64,000 bases of DNA from Bolinopsis microptera (GCF_026151205.1 NC_087074.1:11441226-11505225), one strand, 5' to 3'; counted from the first letter of the stretch, positions 12,112 through 24,440 are shown. Notes: generated from the sequence alone by a model not told the origin. Made by a program: numbers and translations.

Positions 12112-12688
12112 GACCAAAGTGCAAAGAAACTGCTGCTAACTGCTACTCAATGCCTATAACTGCTAATAACTGCTGCTAACTGCTACTAACTGCTACTAAC
12201 TGCTGCAATCGCGCCCACGCATTGCGCGCGCCATTTTCAGCAGTTAGTAACAGTTTGCAGCAGTTTTCAGCATGCAGCAGTTGCGCGCGGCGTGTGTTGC
12301 GCAGTAAAGACACATAAAACTGCAGCAAACTGCTGCAAACTGCTACTAACTGCTACTAACTGATACTAACTGCTACAAAACGCGCGCTCAATGCGTGGGT
12401 GCGATTGCAGCTAGTAGCAGTGCAGTTATTTGTAGTTAGTCGCAGTTGTCAGCTTACCTGGGGACCTCAGGCTATCATGTTCATAAACATAGAATAGAGA
12501 TTCGGCGGAATGACAGGCTGAGCGCGGCCCAGTAATTTGCAGCAGTTTCACATAGCGCTTGTTTCGGCGGATGCGCGCTACTGCAAGCGAGAGGGCTCTG
12601 GTTAGAGCAATGCAGCAGTTAGCAGCAGTTAGTATGTAGTAGCAGTGAGTACCTTAGCAGTTATCAGCAGTTTCTTTGCACTTTGGTC
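12112..12688. mobile_element. Inverted-repeat element filled with CTGCTAACTGCTACTAA repeats
   Basis: The ends read GACCAAAGTGCAAAGAAACT at 12112 and its reverse complement ending at 12688. The similarity continues inward through degenerate ACTGCTGCTAACTGCTACTA repeats on the left and their complement (AGCAGTTAGTAGCAGT) on the right. The whole element is one imperfect palindrome. No clear target duplication and no coding frame. A middle part (about 12555-12615) matches a segment at 15540-15590 (GCGCGCTACTGCAAGCG), so its interior is shared with other local repeats. Confidence 0.75.
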
Positions 12689-13099
12689 CTTTTGTTATGT
12701 GCAGTGTCGGGTGCCCATTGACAACAATTAAATTGTAAATGCTTTTGCGCGTAGTTCCCGTCGAAAATTTGACAAAAACGCTTGCAAATTGACAATATTC
12801 ATACTTCGATAAAGTATATCATATATCAAATGGGTATTTTCTGGTAAACGTTAAATGGTAGTGGCCGCGCGCCAGATCATCAAAATGCGCGAGCATTTCT
12901 AAAATTTATTATGTCGCCGCGCCTCACGTTTTGTACAATAACAAATTGACTGTCCATATTTTGTAACAAAATCTAAAATTCCATTACATCGTTTTCTATA
13001 TGTTGAAATATCATTTTAATTGAAGGGGACAAGCTTTTAACAACAATATCATACGGCTTTCTTTTCTTCTCACTGTAACACTTAGAAAGAAATTGAAAA

Positions 13100-13505
13100 G
13101 TAAGACGAAGATTCAACAGCGGGACAGAGAATGAACACTGAGACAGAGAATTAATACTAAGACGGAGGATGAACAGAGAAACAGAGAATGTACAGTGAGA
13201 CAGAGAATTAACGCTGAGGATGAACAGTGAAACAGAGAATATACAGTGAGACAGAGGATTAACGCTGAGGAATAACAGTGAAACAGAGAATGTACAGTGA
13301 GACAGAGAATTAACGCTGAGGATGAACAGTGAAACAGAGAATATACAGTGAGACAGAGAATTAACGCTGAGGAAGAACAGTAAAACAGAGAATATACAGT
13401 GAGACAGAGAATTAACGCTGAGAAAGAACAGTGAAACAGAGAATGTACAGTGAGACAGAGAATTAACGCTGAGGATGAACAGTGAAACAGTGAATGGACA
13501 GTGAG
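13100..13505. repeat. Minisatellite, about 51 bp unit, about 7 copies
   Basis: Unit built from GAGACAGAGAATTAACGCTG followed by a variable GAGGATGAACAGTGAAACAG part. It directly abuts the 91 bp array that follows. No coding frame. Confidence 0.92.
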
Positions 13506-13963
13506 TACTGGGTCAATAAAATGGGACCTTCATTCAAATCAGTAAAATAAGGTGGGCTGGGAGAGCTGCACAGACTCCACTACCATTTAATATTAGCCTG
13601 TACTGGGTCAATAAAATGGGACCTTCAAATCAGTAAAATAAGGTGGGCTGGGAGAGCTGCACAGACTCCACTACCATTTAATATTAGCCTGTACTGGGTC
13701 AATAAAATGGGACCTTCAAATCAGTAAAATAAGGTGGGCTGGGAGAGCTGCACAGACTCCACTACCATTTAATATTAGCCTGTACTGGGTCAATAAAATG
13801 GGACCTTCAAATCAGTAAAATAAGGTGGGCTGGGAGAGCTGCACAGACTCCACTACCATTAAATATTAGCCTGTACTGGGTCAATAAAATGGGACCTTCA
13901 AATCAGTAAAATAAGGTGGGCTGGGAGAGCTGCACAGACTCCACTACCATTTAATATTAGCCG
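13506..13963. repeat. Tandem repeat, 91 bp unit, 5 copies
   Basis: Five units begin with TACTGGGTCAATAAAATGGG at 13506, 13601, 13692, 13783 and 13874. The first is 95 bp because of a 4 bp insertion, the rest 91 bp and nearly identical, which points to recent expansion. The unit contains AATAAA, but no gene reads into it. Confidence 0.97.
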
Positions 13964-16641
13964 TATTTTCTCGGAAATGAAAAATTTAGGCAAACACGAT
14001 ATAATTATTTTTGGGTTGATTGATATAATTTATAAATACAACTGCAAAAAATTATTCCAACTTTAAGCAAAAAAAGAGACATTTTGACCACCTTTTTGGA
14101 TTTTTACTCGGGGGAATCCGATCCTGAAATAATAGCGGCCAGTTAATTGTGACATGCCATACCATTAGGTAGTGCGCCATCGACAGTAAGCCGCGCGTGC
14201 CGACTGTAGGATGGTTTTTTAGCGCTAATTTCGGCCAGCACAATTTTCTTCAAACAAATAGATATTAAGTATCCTTCCCGACCTTCGATTGCAACAAAAA
14301 TTGGTAAGCTTACTCATAGACTTACAAGGAAGGTGTCCGAAAAGTTTAAAGCATATCCAACCATCAGACATTATGTTATAGCTAAAAGCAGCGTATTTTG
14401 CCCCATTTTGATCACTATATCAACTCCGATATCCACCAAATTTTTCGGACAGTTGTGAAAGCCCTATTGGAAGGTCGTCGCCAATTTTCAGAATGATCTC
14501 ATTCAAGGAACTGAAGATATATCCAAATAATACGACAAAAATCAACGAATTTGGTCAAATTGCGCGACTTTTACAGCTAATTTTGCTCCAAAAGCCGCGC
14601 ACCATCAAATATTGCACCTAGGCGAAACTCACTGATCTTTCCAAAAAGGTATGACAAATTTGGTATTGTAAAAATTCTCACAGTCTCTAGAAAACAATGG
14701 TACAAAAATTTTCAAAATCCGAGCAAGTTTATTTTTATGGTGCACCTCCTAATACCATCATGTGCGGTTGTGTTTCAGCTATCTTTATGAAAATTTTGCC
14801 AACAATATTAATTTGCTCAAAAGTTTGAAAAACATGGTTTTTTGGCCCCAAAATCAGTTTTTTGCAATTTTACCCGGGGAACTGAGCGGTTTCACTAATT
14901 TACTCGCCATGCATTATAGGAAAAGCGCGCTATTTTTATGTCGCATTGGATATAAAGATAACCAATGATATTTGATATTGCAATGTTTAAGTCACGTGAT
15001 ATTAAATAGTATAGCGCTTGAGATCAGATGACAGATACAAACTTTGAACTTTTGTTCCTTCCTTTTTCGCACTCGCTCTCTGCATTCTGCTTTTTGATAA
15101 ACCTATTGCTCATGCTTGCAGTTTGTTGAATATCTCTGTCATCTGTCATCTGTTTGACGGATGTTACTCGTCTAAATTTCTTCGAAGTAGCGCGCGCCGC
15201 TTTTTTTCTAGAAATAAATAGCGAAGTAGCACGCGCCGGGCCAGACCATTAACAATACAATGGTCAATCATCTTTCGTCTGTCATCTTTCATTTTTGCCT
15301 TTAATTGATATCTTTCTTGTAGTACGCTTTTGTTATGTGATGGTTTCTTGTCATACGTTGTATGACCCGCCGCGCACGAAGCGCGCGGCTCCCCTGTATC
15401 GTCAGGACGATAAAGTGATAGTGAAACGACCGTGGGGGTCGCAACGTGATACAATGGTCATTCAGGGCCACCTATAGGACGTGTTTAAAAAGTCACGTGA
15501 CAGTCGAGTGGTTCACCTAACCATGTGCTTTCGCGCCGTGAGGCGGGCGCGCGCTACTGCAAGCGCAAGGGCTCTGGATAGAGCAATTCGAGTGGTTAAT
15601 GCATAATGGCGCGCGCTCTGTCTGAGCCGAAAGCACATTAAAATTGATACTACGTTGTACGTTTGAAATTAATGTTTATAACTTGCTTGATTCTGCACTT
15701 AAAGTTTTGACGGATGTTACTCGTCTAAATTACTTCGAAGTGCTACGAAATAGCGCGCACCGGGCCAGACCATTAACAATGGTCAACCTAAGCACTAAGT
15801 AGATGGCCCCTTATCTAAATCTAATTCTACGCAGATGTAGCCGTAGGGACACATAAACAAAAATTAATGGAAATAATTACCGGACTTTATAATTCGAGAA
15901 CCTTAATCTGTGACAATTATGTCCAATAAGGTATTAACGATTTGCACATAAAATTTAAAGTAAAACATCGTAAATCGAGTAAAATAAAGTAATAGTTGTA
16001 CAATTTGAGCAATAATAATATATAATTTTCTTGTAGCGCGATGCGTTACTGTGCCGCGCCGCGCACTCAATGAGGCTTCTCACAGCTAGATCGGCGAGAT
16101 GCGCTACTGTGCCGCGCCGAGCTGAATTGACATCGTCAATTAAATAATTTTCTTACCGGCCGGACTCTATTTGGACATTCATAATTGGAAGCTGGAGGCC
16201 CTAGTAGCGTTCATTTTAATGTCCGTTTGGATAAAGTCTGTCCGTTTACGAAGTCATTGTGACTACTTTTAGTTTGAAATTTCGGTCTAAATTATATTAA
16301 CATTTTTACTGCTCAGTGACTGATTTTTTTGCTCATTGTAATAAAAATAGACCGAAAAATTATCTGCTAAAATTGGGGGACAACGCCCAAAAAGGCAAAA
16401 AGGTAGACAAATTTCGAATGTTTAATTGCTTTGATTGCCTTTGAGTTTGAGCGTTCATTTTAATGTCCGTTAAAAACTATGCCTATTCACGCAATTGGCA
16501 ATGTCCAGTCAAATAACGTCCGATTCATAAGGACCAAAAACATTGCATCCTTATGAATAACATCAATAACAATATTAATTCAATGACGCAAACATAACGT
16601 ATGCTAAATGCTAAATTTATAAAAGACCACCGGCTGGACGT
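13964..16641. other. Gene-poor spacer with dispersed duplicated segments
   Basis: No protein-coding exon is supported. Local duplications are visible: about 15160-15270 and 15705-15785 share GACGGATGTTACTCGTCTAA, a CTTCGAAGT block, GCGCGC and GGGCCAGACCATTAACAAT; 15540-15590 matches the middle of the element at 12112-12688; and 16034-16055 and 16096-16120 share TACTGTGCCGCGCCG. The frequent GCGCGC and CACGTG strings set it apart from the flanking AT-rich DNA. VIRMA transcription ends in its right-hand part. Confidence 0.55.
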
Positions 16642-19600
16642 CTAGCGGAAGTTTCTCTGCTGGCGGAGATATTGGGGGTTGTTGTTGTTGTTGTTGTTGT
16701 CTCTATACCGCGCTCCTCTTCCACCACCTCCACTAAACCTGTCTCTGCTGTACCACGTGTTACCATGACGACCCCCCGTGTCAGCCACGTGACGCTGATT
16801 GTTTGTGTCTCCCTAGCAAGGGGAGTGGGTTTAGATTTTAGTTTTAAATACCGGGTACCGCTTTGTTTTTTATATCTTCTTTAACATTTAAAAACAGCTC
16901 AGAAAATCTGTACCCATAAGAGTTCATGATGTTACAGAACTGAATGGCTATTTAAAGGAAACTACATTTACCAGAACAAAATCACAGTAACACCAAAATA
17001 AAAAGTACACAGACCTGGTACCAAGTGCCGCCGTGTTGGTTGCTCCTATCACTGGTAACAGCTCGGTTATAGTACACAGAGTGCTGCCCCTGGTGGTGGT
17101 AGTTACCAGGGTGAGAGTTCCGGTCCCGACCCCACATCAGGGGCGAGGGGTGCTGGAGGTCGGCGTTACTGTAACGTTCTTGTAACACTGGGATCTGGGG
17201 AGACATTTTCTGTTGTCTTGTTAGTGACAGTGTTATCAGCTTGTAGTGATGTTAAGGTGTTGTTTCTGTTGTCTTGTTAGTGACAGTGTTATCAGCTTGA
17301 AGTGATGTTAAGGTGTTGTTTCTGTTGTCTTGTTAGTGACAGTGTTATCAGCTTGTAGTGATGGTAGGGTGTTGTTTCTGTTGTCTTGTTGGTGACAGTG
17401 TTATCAGCTTGTAGTGATGTTAAGGTGTTGTTTGTGTTGTCTTGTTAGTGACAGTGTTATCAGCTTGTAGTGATGTTAGGGTGTTGTTTCTGTTGTCTTG
17501 TTAGTGACAGTGTTATCAGCTTGTAGTGATGTTAGGGTGTTGTTTCTGTTGTCTTGCTAGTGACAGTATAATCAGATTGTAGTGATGTTAGGGTGTTGTT
17601 TCTGTTGTCTTGTTAGTGACAGTATAATCAGCTTTGCAATGATGTTAGGGTGTTGTTTCTGTTGTCTTGTTAGTGACAGTGTTATCAGCTTGTAGTGATG
17701 TTAGGGTGTTGTTTCTGTTGTCTTGTTAGTGACAGTGTTATCAGCTTGTAGTGATGTTAGGGTGTTGTTTCTGTTGTCTTGTTAGTGACAGTGTTATCAG
17801 CTTGTAGTGATGTTAGGGTGTTGTTTCTGTTGTCTTGTTAGTGACAGTGTTATCAGCTTGTAGTGATGTTAGGGTGTTGTTTCTGTTGTCTTGTTAGTGA
17901 CAGTGTTATCAGCTTGTAGTGATGTTAGGGTGTTGTTTCTGTTGTCTTGTTAGTGACAGTGTTATCAGCTTGTAGTGATGTTAGGGTGTTGTTTCCAGTG
18001 CAGGTGAGTGGTGAGCGAAACACGTGAGATTATTTACACGTTTAACAGCGAACTCAATAAACATTTGTGAACTTCAATTTGACAAATAACAATAGGCCAC
18101 CCTATAGTCTATAGTCTAGCTATCTGATGTAATCCCGATACCTGGTTAGTTGGTGGGAGAGTGGGTCCAGTCTTGTGTTAGTTACCTGGTTAGTTGGTGG
18201 GAGCGTGGGTCCCGTCTTGTGTTTCTCCATCTCAATAAAATCATCAACGTGCATGGAGGGGGGTCTACTGGTGTTCTGTTTACGGGACCTGAGGTTTGTA
18301 ACATTAATTAGCTTGGTAATTAGTGACTAATTGAAGTGTATACAGTTGATATAACCACAGTTTCAGAGAGTAATTATGAACCAACTAATCAATCAGTAAT
18401 TAATGAATAATTATCATGTGAACTGTTAATATCATCACTCTACCTGAACACGTCTCTGACAAAGTCATTTCCTCCAGCTAGGCGCATCATGGAGGTCTTG
18501 GTGAGACGACCTCTACCGTAGTTACCACCTCGCTCTGGGAAAGGAGATGATCAGTGACTAATTACTGTCTAATTAGTGACTAATTACTTAATTACTGTCT
18601 AATTAGTGAGTAATTACTGCCTAATTAGTGACTACTTAATGTCTAATTAGTGACTAATTACTGTCTAATTAGTGACTAACTACTGGCTAATTAGTGACTA
18701 ACTACTGGCTAATTAGTGATTAATAATCATTGACTAGCAGAGATAGTAACCTTACCACTGGCTGATTGACAGGACAATATTTAACTAGGAATCGTAGGAA
18801 GGCAGATATATAACAGGTATCCGATAAAACTACTAACTGTCCATATCTCTAGCGTTGACATGTTCACCCTCCCCCAGTCCAGCAACCCTCTGTTCTTTCT
18901 TCTCCTTGATGTAGGTGACCCCTCCCAGGGTAAGATGGGACTCCAGAGCCTCCTTTAAGTCGTAGTCAGGGAGAGTGCTCTTAGAGAGATCTTCTAGATC
19001 GACTCTCACGTGACCCTGATCACGTGTTACTGTTACAACTTACACTTCATGATGTGCGGAAGTTAACTGACAGAACTGACAGGACGCACCAAACTTTAAC
19101 TTAAATATCAAAATGAGAAAATGTGAAGGGTAAATTCAAATTAAAGGTCTTCTTCTAACTTGTTAAATGTTAGGGATGTTAATAGATTAAATATCAACGT
19201 TTAATAAAACTCTACCACTACCACTACCAGGTAAACTAATCTATGATTAACTGTTGGAACTGATTTAAAAAAGTAAATGTAAACTAACAGTCTGATTATC
19301 ACTGTCCTCCTCGTATGAAGGAGGTTGCCAGAAGTTAGAGCGAGGCTGAGAAACACAGATCTTCCTTGTCTCCCACTGGTCCTTACCTGACCCTCTTATC
19401 GGAGCCACCGTCACATCTGGAGGAGATAAGGGGTGAGATAATCTTACAATCAACAAACTTTTACCTGCTTTTTAAATGTCACTTAATTAATCTGTCCGAC
19501 AGCAGTATATTCTTGTATTTGAGGTGATATCTCAAATTTGGCACATAGAAATTCACCCAAACTTGCCCAAATTATTTGTCTGAAAGCTATCTTACTATCT

Positions 19601-21378
19601 AGAAAGTTTCAAGAAAATCGTATCGTTGGATCTCCAGATATATGCCTTGGAACCACTGCAAACCACCGAATTGGAGATATTTCTTGTGATATCTCAAATT
19701 TAGCACATAGAAACTCGCTAGAACTTACACAGATTATCCAAGCGATAAAGAAAAAACATGAAACCAATAACAGTGGTCCTATAACTAAAGTTATCTTCCT
19801 AAAGCAGTACCTCGTTGTACATGTCTATCAGAGGGAGGGTCGTTCAACTTGCTGAGGAGCTCTACGATATCAACAGAGAGGTCTGATCCAGGCCCCAGTA
19901 TCAGAGACAACTGTTTCAACATGTCAATACCGTCCTCACCCAGCAGGGACCTTGCCATGTCGTACATACTTCTCTCTCCGTCTCTCTGAGAGGTAATGGT
20001 GAGGAGGCAGGCTTGTTTTGATGATAGTTTGACCGTTTTAAGAAATGTATTCACGACTGAGAGGGAAAATCACGGGCTAAATTGTAATTTGCAATAAGAT
20101 CGTAATAAGTCCGGAAAATGTTATGAATTAGAGATGAGGTGATGTTACCTGTTCAGTGAGTCTGTGAAGGAGGTCGAGGAGAAGAGAAGAACACGTGTCA
20201 TGTTCCTGAGTTACAGAGGGATCTCCACAGAGCCGACCTAGAACCACCCTGTACTCTCCACCCTGGATACTTACCCGCACTGCTTCCTGACCTGAATCAA
20301 CGGCATTAGCGACTTATATTTAGAATATGGAGGGTCATCAATTACTCCACCGCTCACACTTGAGGGTCAACAATTACTCCATCACTCACACTTGAGGGTC
20401 AACAATTACTCCATCACTCACACTTGAGGGTCAACAATTACTTCACCACTCACACTTGAGGGTCAACAAGAAATATTCTTAACAGGTATTGAAACTATCG
20501 AGAAAAACATGGTCTTATTCCGAGATAAAGTGAGCAGCTAACCAAGATGATGATCGACTAGAGTCCAGATGGTTCTGAGCCTGAGAGTGATGGTAGTGTA
20601 GGAACCCTGGTTAAGGTTGGCTAGCAGGGTCTGTGCCATTGTTTGGAGCATGTCAGTCGGAGGGACACTGTTTACCAACATCTGGGAGATACCTGTACAA
20701 ATATGAAGTTAAAGGACTTGAAATACATTTAAAAATACGAACTGTTATGTAAGTTCGGTTTGAGTCAGAAAATTGATGGTTCCCGCCAAATGTCATTTAC
20801 CAATGAGCTTCCGCCAATGGCATATCAAAGCCCAGAATCATTGTCACTCATCACGATTCAGAATTCATCTTATCACCAATATTGAATATTTAGATCTATA
20901 TTTTCTGTATCTTTAAATTTTGGAGTAACGCTGAATCTAACCAGGCTCAGCGGGGTTGAAGTCTAACATTGAGACGAAAGGATCGCACAGCCCAAACAAA
21001 CATATCAGTGCGGGCTGAGACAATCCAGCAGAGTCACATGTAGTTCCTTCTAGAATCTTCTCGAACACTTCTTTGTTGCATATCAGGTAGTCCATTATCG
21101 CAGCTGGGAGTTAGTTTGTTTAGAAGGGTGGAGTTGAAGTGAATCCTATCAAAAGTCTAAGCAAAGTGTAACATTTTGCAAAAATTCAAAACACACGATT
21201 TAAATTTCAAGTTTAATCCACAATGAAACCAACCTTTACTAGATCCCACATAGGAGAGATATGAGATGAACTGTAGCACGGAAGGGGTTTCATTGAAGGC
21301 TGTGAAAAGAAGCTCCACTATTTCTTCTGAGAAATAATTGCTCAAGTCACAGATCTGTCCAAGGAATCGGCGCACCAC
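16642..21378 (-). CDS. VIRMA: Virilizer (VIRMA), 3' exons 18-28 with stop codon
   Basis: VIRMA is the scaffold of the nuclear m6A writer complex (WTAP, HAKAI, ZC3H13, RBM15) and guides METTL3/METTL14 mainly to 3' UTR sites. Exons on the minus strand, all GT-AG and in phase: 21234-21378, 20942-21103, 20543-20692, 20149-20291, 19811-19985, 19289-19416, 18838-19015, 18444-18534, 18186-18288, 17015-17209, 16642-16812 (TAG at 16642-16644). Strongest matches to the human protein from memory: RRFLGQICDL in the ARM-like part, VRVDLEDLSKSTLPDYDL against VKVDLIELSEKCCSDFDL, and the hallmark RKQNTSRPPSMHVDDFI. The C-terminus is Gly/Arg/Asn-rich (RGGNYGRGR, GGGGRGARYRDNNNNNN) and ends QRNFR, as expected for the RNA-binding RGG tail. 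The upstream exon 17 lies 24.8 kb away. Confidence 0.92.
17210..17992. repeat. Minisatellite, 56 bp unit, about 14 copies, touching a VIRMA splice acceptor
   Basis: Unit contains CTTGTTAGTGACAGTGTTAT then CAGCTTGTAGTGATGTTAGG and TGTTGTTTCTGTTGT. On the minus strand each unit ends in AACAAGACAACAG, which is exactly the acceptor used by exon 17015-17209 (AG at 17210-17211). The array therefore looks like repeated copies of the 3' splice-site region. Confidence 0.93.
18545..18725. repeat. Degenerate CTAATTAGTGACTAATTACTG repeats
   Basis: A short unit of 17-21 bp with the theme CTAATTAGTGACTAATTA, about 8 degenerate copies, begins about 15 bp upstream of the acceptor of VIRMA exon 18444-18534. 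Confidence 0.8.
20325..20470. repeat. Minisatellite, about 32 bp unit, 4-5 copies
   Basis: Unit GAGGGTCAACAATTACTCCA followed by TCACTCACACTT, in a VIRMA intron 30 bp upstream of exon 20149-20291. Confidence 0.85.
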
Positions 21379-21426
21379 CTGAAAATTCCGATTGTTTATA
21401 TTTCCGCAAATATAGAATGAAAAGTA

Positions 21427-21499
21427 GCCGAAATAGCTCAGTTGGGAGAGCGTTAGACTGAAGATCTAAATGTCCCTGGTTCGATCCCGGGTTTCGGCA
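21427..21499 (+). tRNA. tRNA-Phe (GAA anticodon)
   Basis: The 73 nt sequence folds as a standard tRNA: acceptor GCCGAAA paired with TTTCGGC, D arm GCTC/GAGC with AGTTGGGA loop, anticodon stem TTAGA/TCTAA with loop CTGAAGA (anticodon GAA), five-base variable loop, T arm CCTGG/CCGGG with loop TTCGATC, discriminator A. Internal A and B boxes (TAGCTCAGTTGG, GGTTCGATCC) are intact and a TTTTT pol III terminator follows at 21503-21507. There is no intron and no encoded CCA. It lies in VIRMA's largest intron, on the opposite strand, 48 bp from the acceptor of exon 21234-21378. Confidence 0.98.
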
Positions 21500-21509
21500 G
21501 TCTTTTTGT

Positions 21510-22840
21510 CCAACTACTATTTTGTGGTTAAAACAATCATCAACATTGAAAGTGAAATAATATAATTTACGATTTAAGTATCATCATTTTGATAAGTAGC
21601 TTGAATACCGAAAATTTAGTATATTCTTATTGAGCACGAGTGTGAACAAGTAAACCGAGCTCAACGAAATAGTTTTCAAGCTCAAATGTTTTCATTGCAT
21701 CGGGTTCTCAGGTTGCAATCACACAAAACTTATGCTATACGAAGATTTTTCGTTGTTTAAATCATCATCATAATGATGGATTTGATAAATTAACCTGATT
21801 ACAATTTACACAGCTTCAATATAGTTTCAGTCGTGAAACTTAGTGGACAGACGGATCTCGACTTTCGAGTGGTAAATTGATATCGAAAGGCTCTTGTCAG
21901 TAGTGTGTAAACACTGGCAGATATCACAGTCTCGCTGGTTATTATGGTCGATGCAGTTTTTCGTTGGTTTTAAGTTTATGCCTTATGGTGGAATCTAAAT
22001 GTTAGCGTGATGGCCATTCATCAAGCTGTCTCACGTGTTCGCTGTTAGCGTGATCACTGATCAGTACAGTCGAGTCGGACTTCCAATGTTCATCTTAATG
22101 AGTGATAGATGGACATGGAGCTTGTGATTGAGAATGGGGTATGATTGTTACCGCTCAAACAGAGGATCCGGCTTGTGGTCTGTGGAGAGAACCCTTGGCG
22201 CCGTACGTGAAGTGGGATTATGAAAGTCACCTAGGTGCAACTCCAGGACATCCACGCAGAGGCGAAAATTGCTCGATGCAGTCCAAACTAAAGTTCAAAC
22301 CACTTCCATATTTGCTCCTTGAGAAACCGAGGCGGCAATTTTCAGTGCAGTGATGGCTAGCTAGCTATGCTATCTAGCTCAAAAGTGCTAGCTTAGCTAT
22401 ACGTACTATTGCAGCCGGGTAAGTAGCGCAAAATACCAAGCTGGAAGAGCTGTGCGCGTTACAAATTAGTAATCCATGTGTACAAAACGTGACTGTTCCA
22501 TTAGATATGAGTTGTTGTCTTTTAGAATGGAATACACTGAAAACCAAATGGTCATGATTTACACGCTGTCTAGGCTAGGAAATGAGGTTTGAAATGAGGT
22601 TATCTTAACTCTAGAAGCAGTGCAAAGAGACTTTCTCCAAGAGATCCGAGCCGATTACGATCTGGTGAAAAGACCGACAACAGCTGAACGTTGGTCCGAG
22701 ATTGAAAGCTTCACGTGGGGTTGCAAGTCCCAGGAATCGGTTCAGAAAATATTAGAGGATTAAGGACTAAAGTAATCGTGAGCATGCCTATCAAGGGCCC
22801 CTCTCGGCTGGGAAAAAACTGATGACGACATGGAAAGACC
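21510..22840. other. Intronic DNA of VIRMA, possible retroelement relic
   Basis: A plus-strand open stretch at about 22616-22762 reads VQRDFLQEIRADYDLVKRPT, then WSEIESF, and ends in a stop. It is reminiscent of gag-type or transposon proteins but not assignable. The rest shows no frame. The hAT MITE at 22841 inserted into this sequence. Confidence 0.35.
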
Positions 22841-23202
22841 CAGTGGCGTAACTTTGCCTGTTGGCGCCCCCCCCCCCCCCCCGCTCAGTGACGAAAAGTG
22901 CCCCCCCCCCCCCCTAAAATTTGTTGTGTCCCTAATAAAAAAATTAAAAAAAAAAAAAAAAGGTCGGTACTTTTTCTCTCGCCCCCCCCCCCCCCCCCCA
23001 CAGCTTTTTGCGCCCACTGAAGCAAAAAAGGTACCCCAAATATTTTTCGCGTCCTACAAACGCTAAATTGGACAGGAAAATACACAAATAAGGCGTTTTT
23101 TCAGTGAAAGGGCCTAAAATTCAAGAAAATTGAGCCCCCCTTATACAGCGCCCCCCCCCCCCCCGCACAGCGGGGTCTGCGGGGCCCTAAGTTACGCCAC
23201 TG
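22841..23202. mobile_element. hAT-type MITE, 362 bp, with 8 bp target duplication
   Basis: Terminal inverted repeats CAGTGGCGTAAC (22841-22852) and GTTACGCCACTG (23191-23202) are perfect over 12 bp. They are flanked by the direct repeat GAAAGACC at 22833-22840 and 23203-23210, an 8 bp target duplication typical of hAT. The inside is low complexity: several long C runs and a poly-A run. The two open frames seen across it are artefacts of those runs. The intact duplication means that the pre-insertion sequence is readable. Confidence 0.95.
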
Positions 23203-23514
23203 GAAAGACCTGACACAGAGTGCGATAGTTTACCTTTATCACAAGTTTAAAACAAGAATCATGCCTATAAGCTGGGAATCACCGTGGGAGAATACCACGG
23301 TTCTCGTTCGCCACAAACAGGGCGTTCTTCCGGAATAGTGGGATCATCATTTCCCCCGTCCGGTCGAATGCTAGGTGCTGCTTTCCCTCGTCATACAGCT
23401 TCATAGTTTCTTTGGGGGACAACTTTTAAGTAGTATTCTTTTGCCAGAGAAGCACCTTATAAGGCACGGATTAGAACGAGTTTCATTTCTACTAGTCATT
23501 CAGATTGTGATATT

Positions 23515-24440
23515 GAGTCAGGTTGTTGCACCTAATGTCCAGGTGGCAGGTTGTTGCACCGCAGCACCTAATATCCAGGTGGCAGGTTGTTGCACCTTAG
23601 CACCTAATATCCAGGTGGCAGGTTGTTGCACCTTAGCACCTAATATACAGGTGGCAGGTTGTTGCACCTCAGCACCTAATATCCAGTTGGCAGGTTGTTG
23701 CACCTTAGCACCTAATATCCAGTTGGCAGGTTGTTGCACCTTAGCACCTAATATCCAGTTGGCAGGTTGTTGCACCTTAGCACCTAATATCCAGGTGGCA
23801 GGTTGTTGCACATCAGCACCTAATATCCAGGTGGCAGGTTGTTGCACCTCAGCACCTAATATCCAGTTGGCAGGTTGTTGCACCTCAGCACCTAATATCC
23901 AGGTGGCAGGTTGTTGCACCTTAGCACCTAATATCCAGGTGGCAGGTTGTTGCACCTCAGCACCTAATATACAGGTGGCAGGTTGTTGCACCTCAGCACC
24001 TAATATCCAGTTGGCAGGTTGTTGCACCTTAGCACCTAATATCCAGTTGGCAGGTTGTTGCACCTTAGCACCTAATATCCAGTTGGCAGGTTGTTGCACC
24101 TTAGCACCTAATATCCAGGTGGCAGGTTGTTGCACATCAGCACCTAATATCCAGGTGGCAGGTTGTTGCACCTCAGCACCTAATATCCAGTTGGCAGGTT
24201 GTTGCACCTTAGCACCTACCATCCAGGTGGCAGGTTGTTGCACCTTAGCACCTAATATCCAGGTGGCAGGTTGTTGCACCTTAGCACTTAATATACAGGT
24301 GGCAGGTTGTTGCACCTTAGCACCTAATATCCAGTTGGCAGGTTGTTGAACCTCAGCACCTAATATCCAGGTGGCAGGTTGTTGCACCTTAGCACCTAAT
24401 ATACAGGTGGCAGGTAGTTGCACCTCGGCACCGAATTTGT
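23515..24440. repeat. Minisatellite, 36 bp unit, about 25 copies
   Basis: Unit of 36 bp (GCACCTAATATCCAGGTGGC then AGGTTGTTGCACCTTA) with a G/T polymorphism (GGTGGC or GTTGGC) arranged in a higher-order pattern: a block of about 10 units occurs twice. The unit length is divisible by three, so both strands stay open over 300 codons (APNIQVAGCCTL on plus, ILGAKVQQPATW on minus). There is no signal peptide, no similarity and equal openness on both strands, so I treat it as non-coding. Confidence 0.93.

Noticed and set aside
19986-20054. Extension of VIRMA exon 22 upstream to the acceptor near 20056
   Set aside because: It is out of phase with exon 21 and meets TGA at once. The acceptor at 19986-19987 with a pyrimidine tract is in phase.
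22760-23085. Frames with poly-Gly, poly-Pro and poly-Lys across 22760-23085
   Set aside because: They come from homopolymer C and A runs inside the hAT MITE.
23515-24440. CRISPR-like look of regularly spaced repeats
   Set aside because: Whole 36 bp units repeat without unique spacers, and the genome is eukaryotic; it is a minisatellite.
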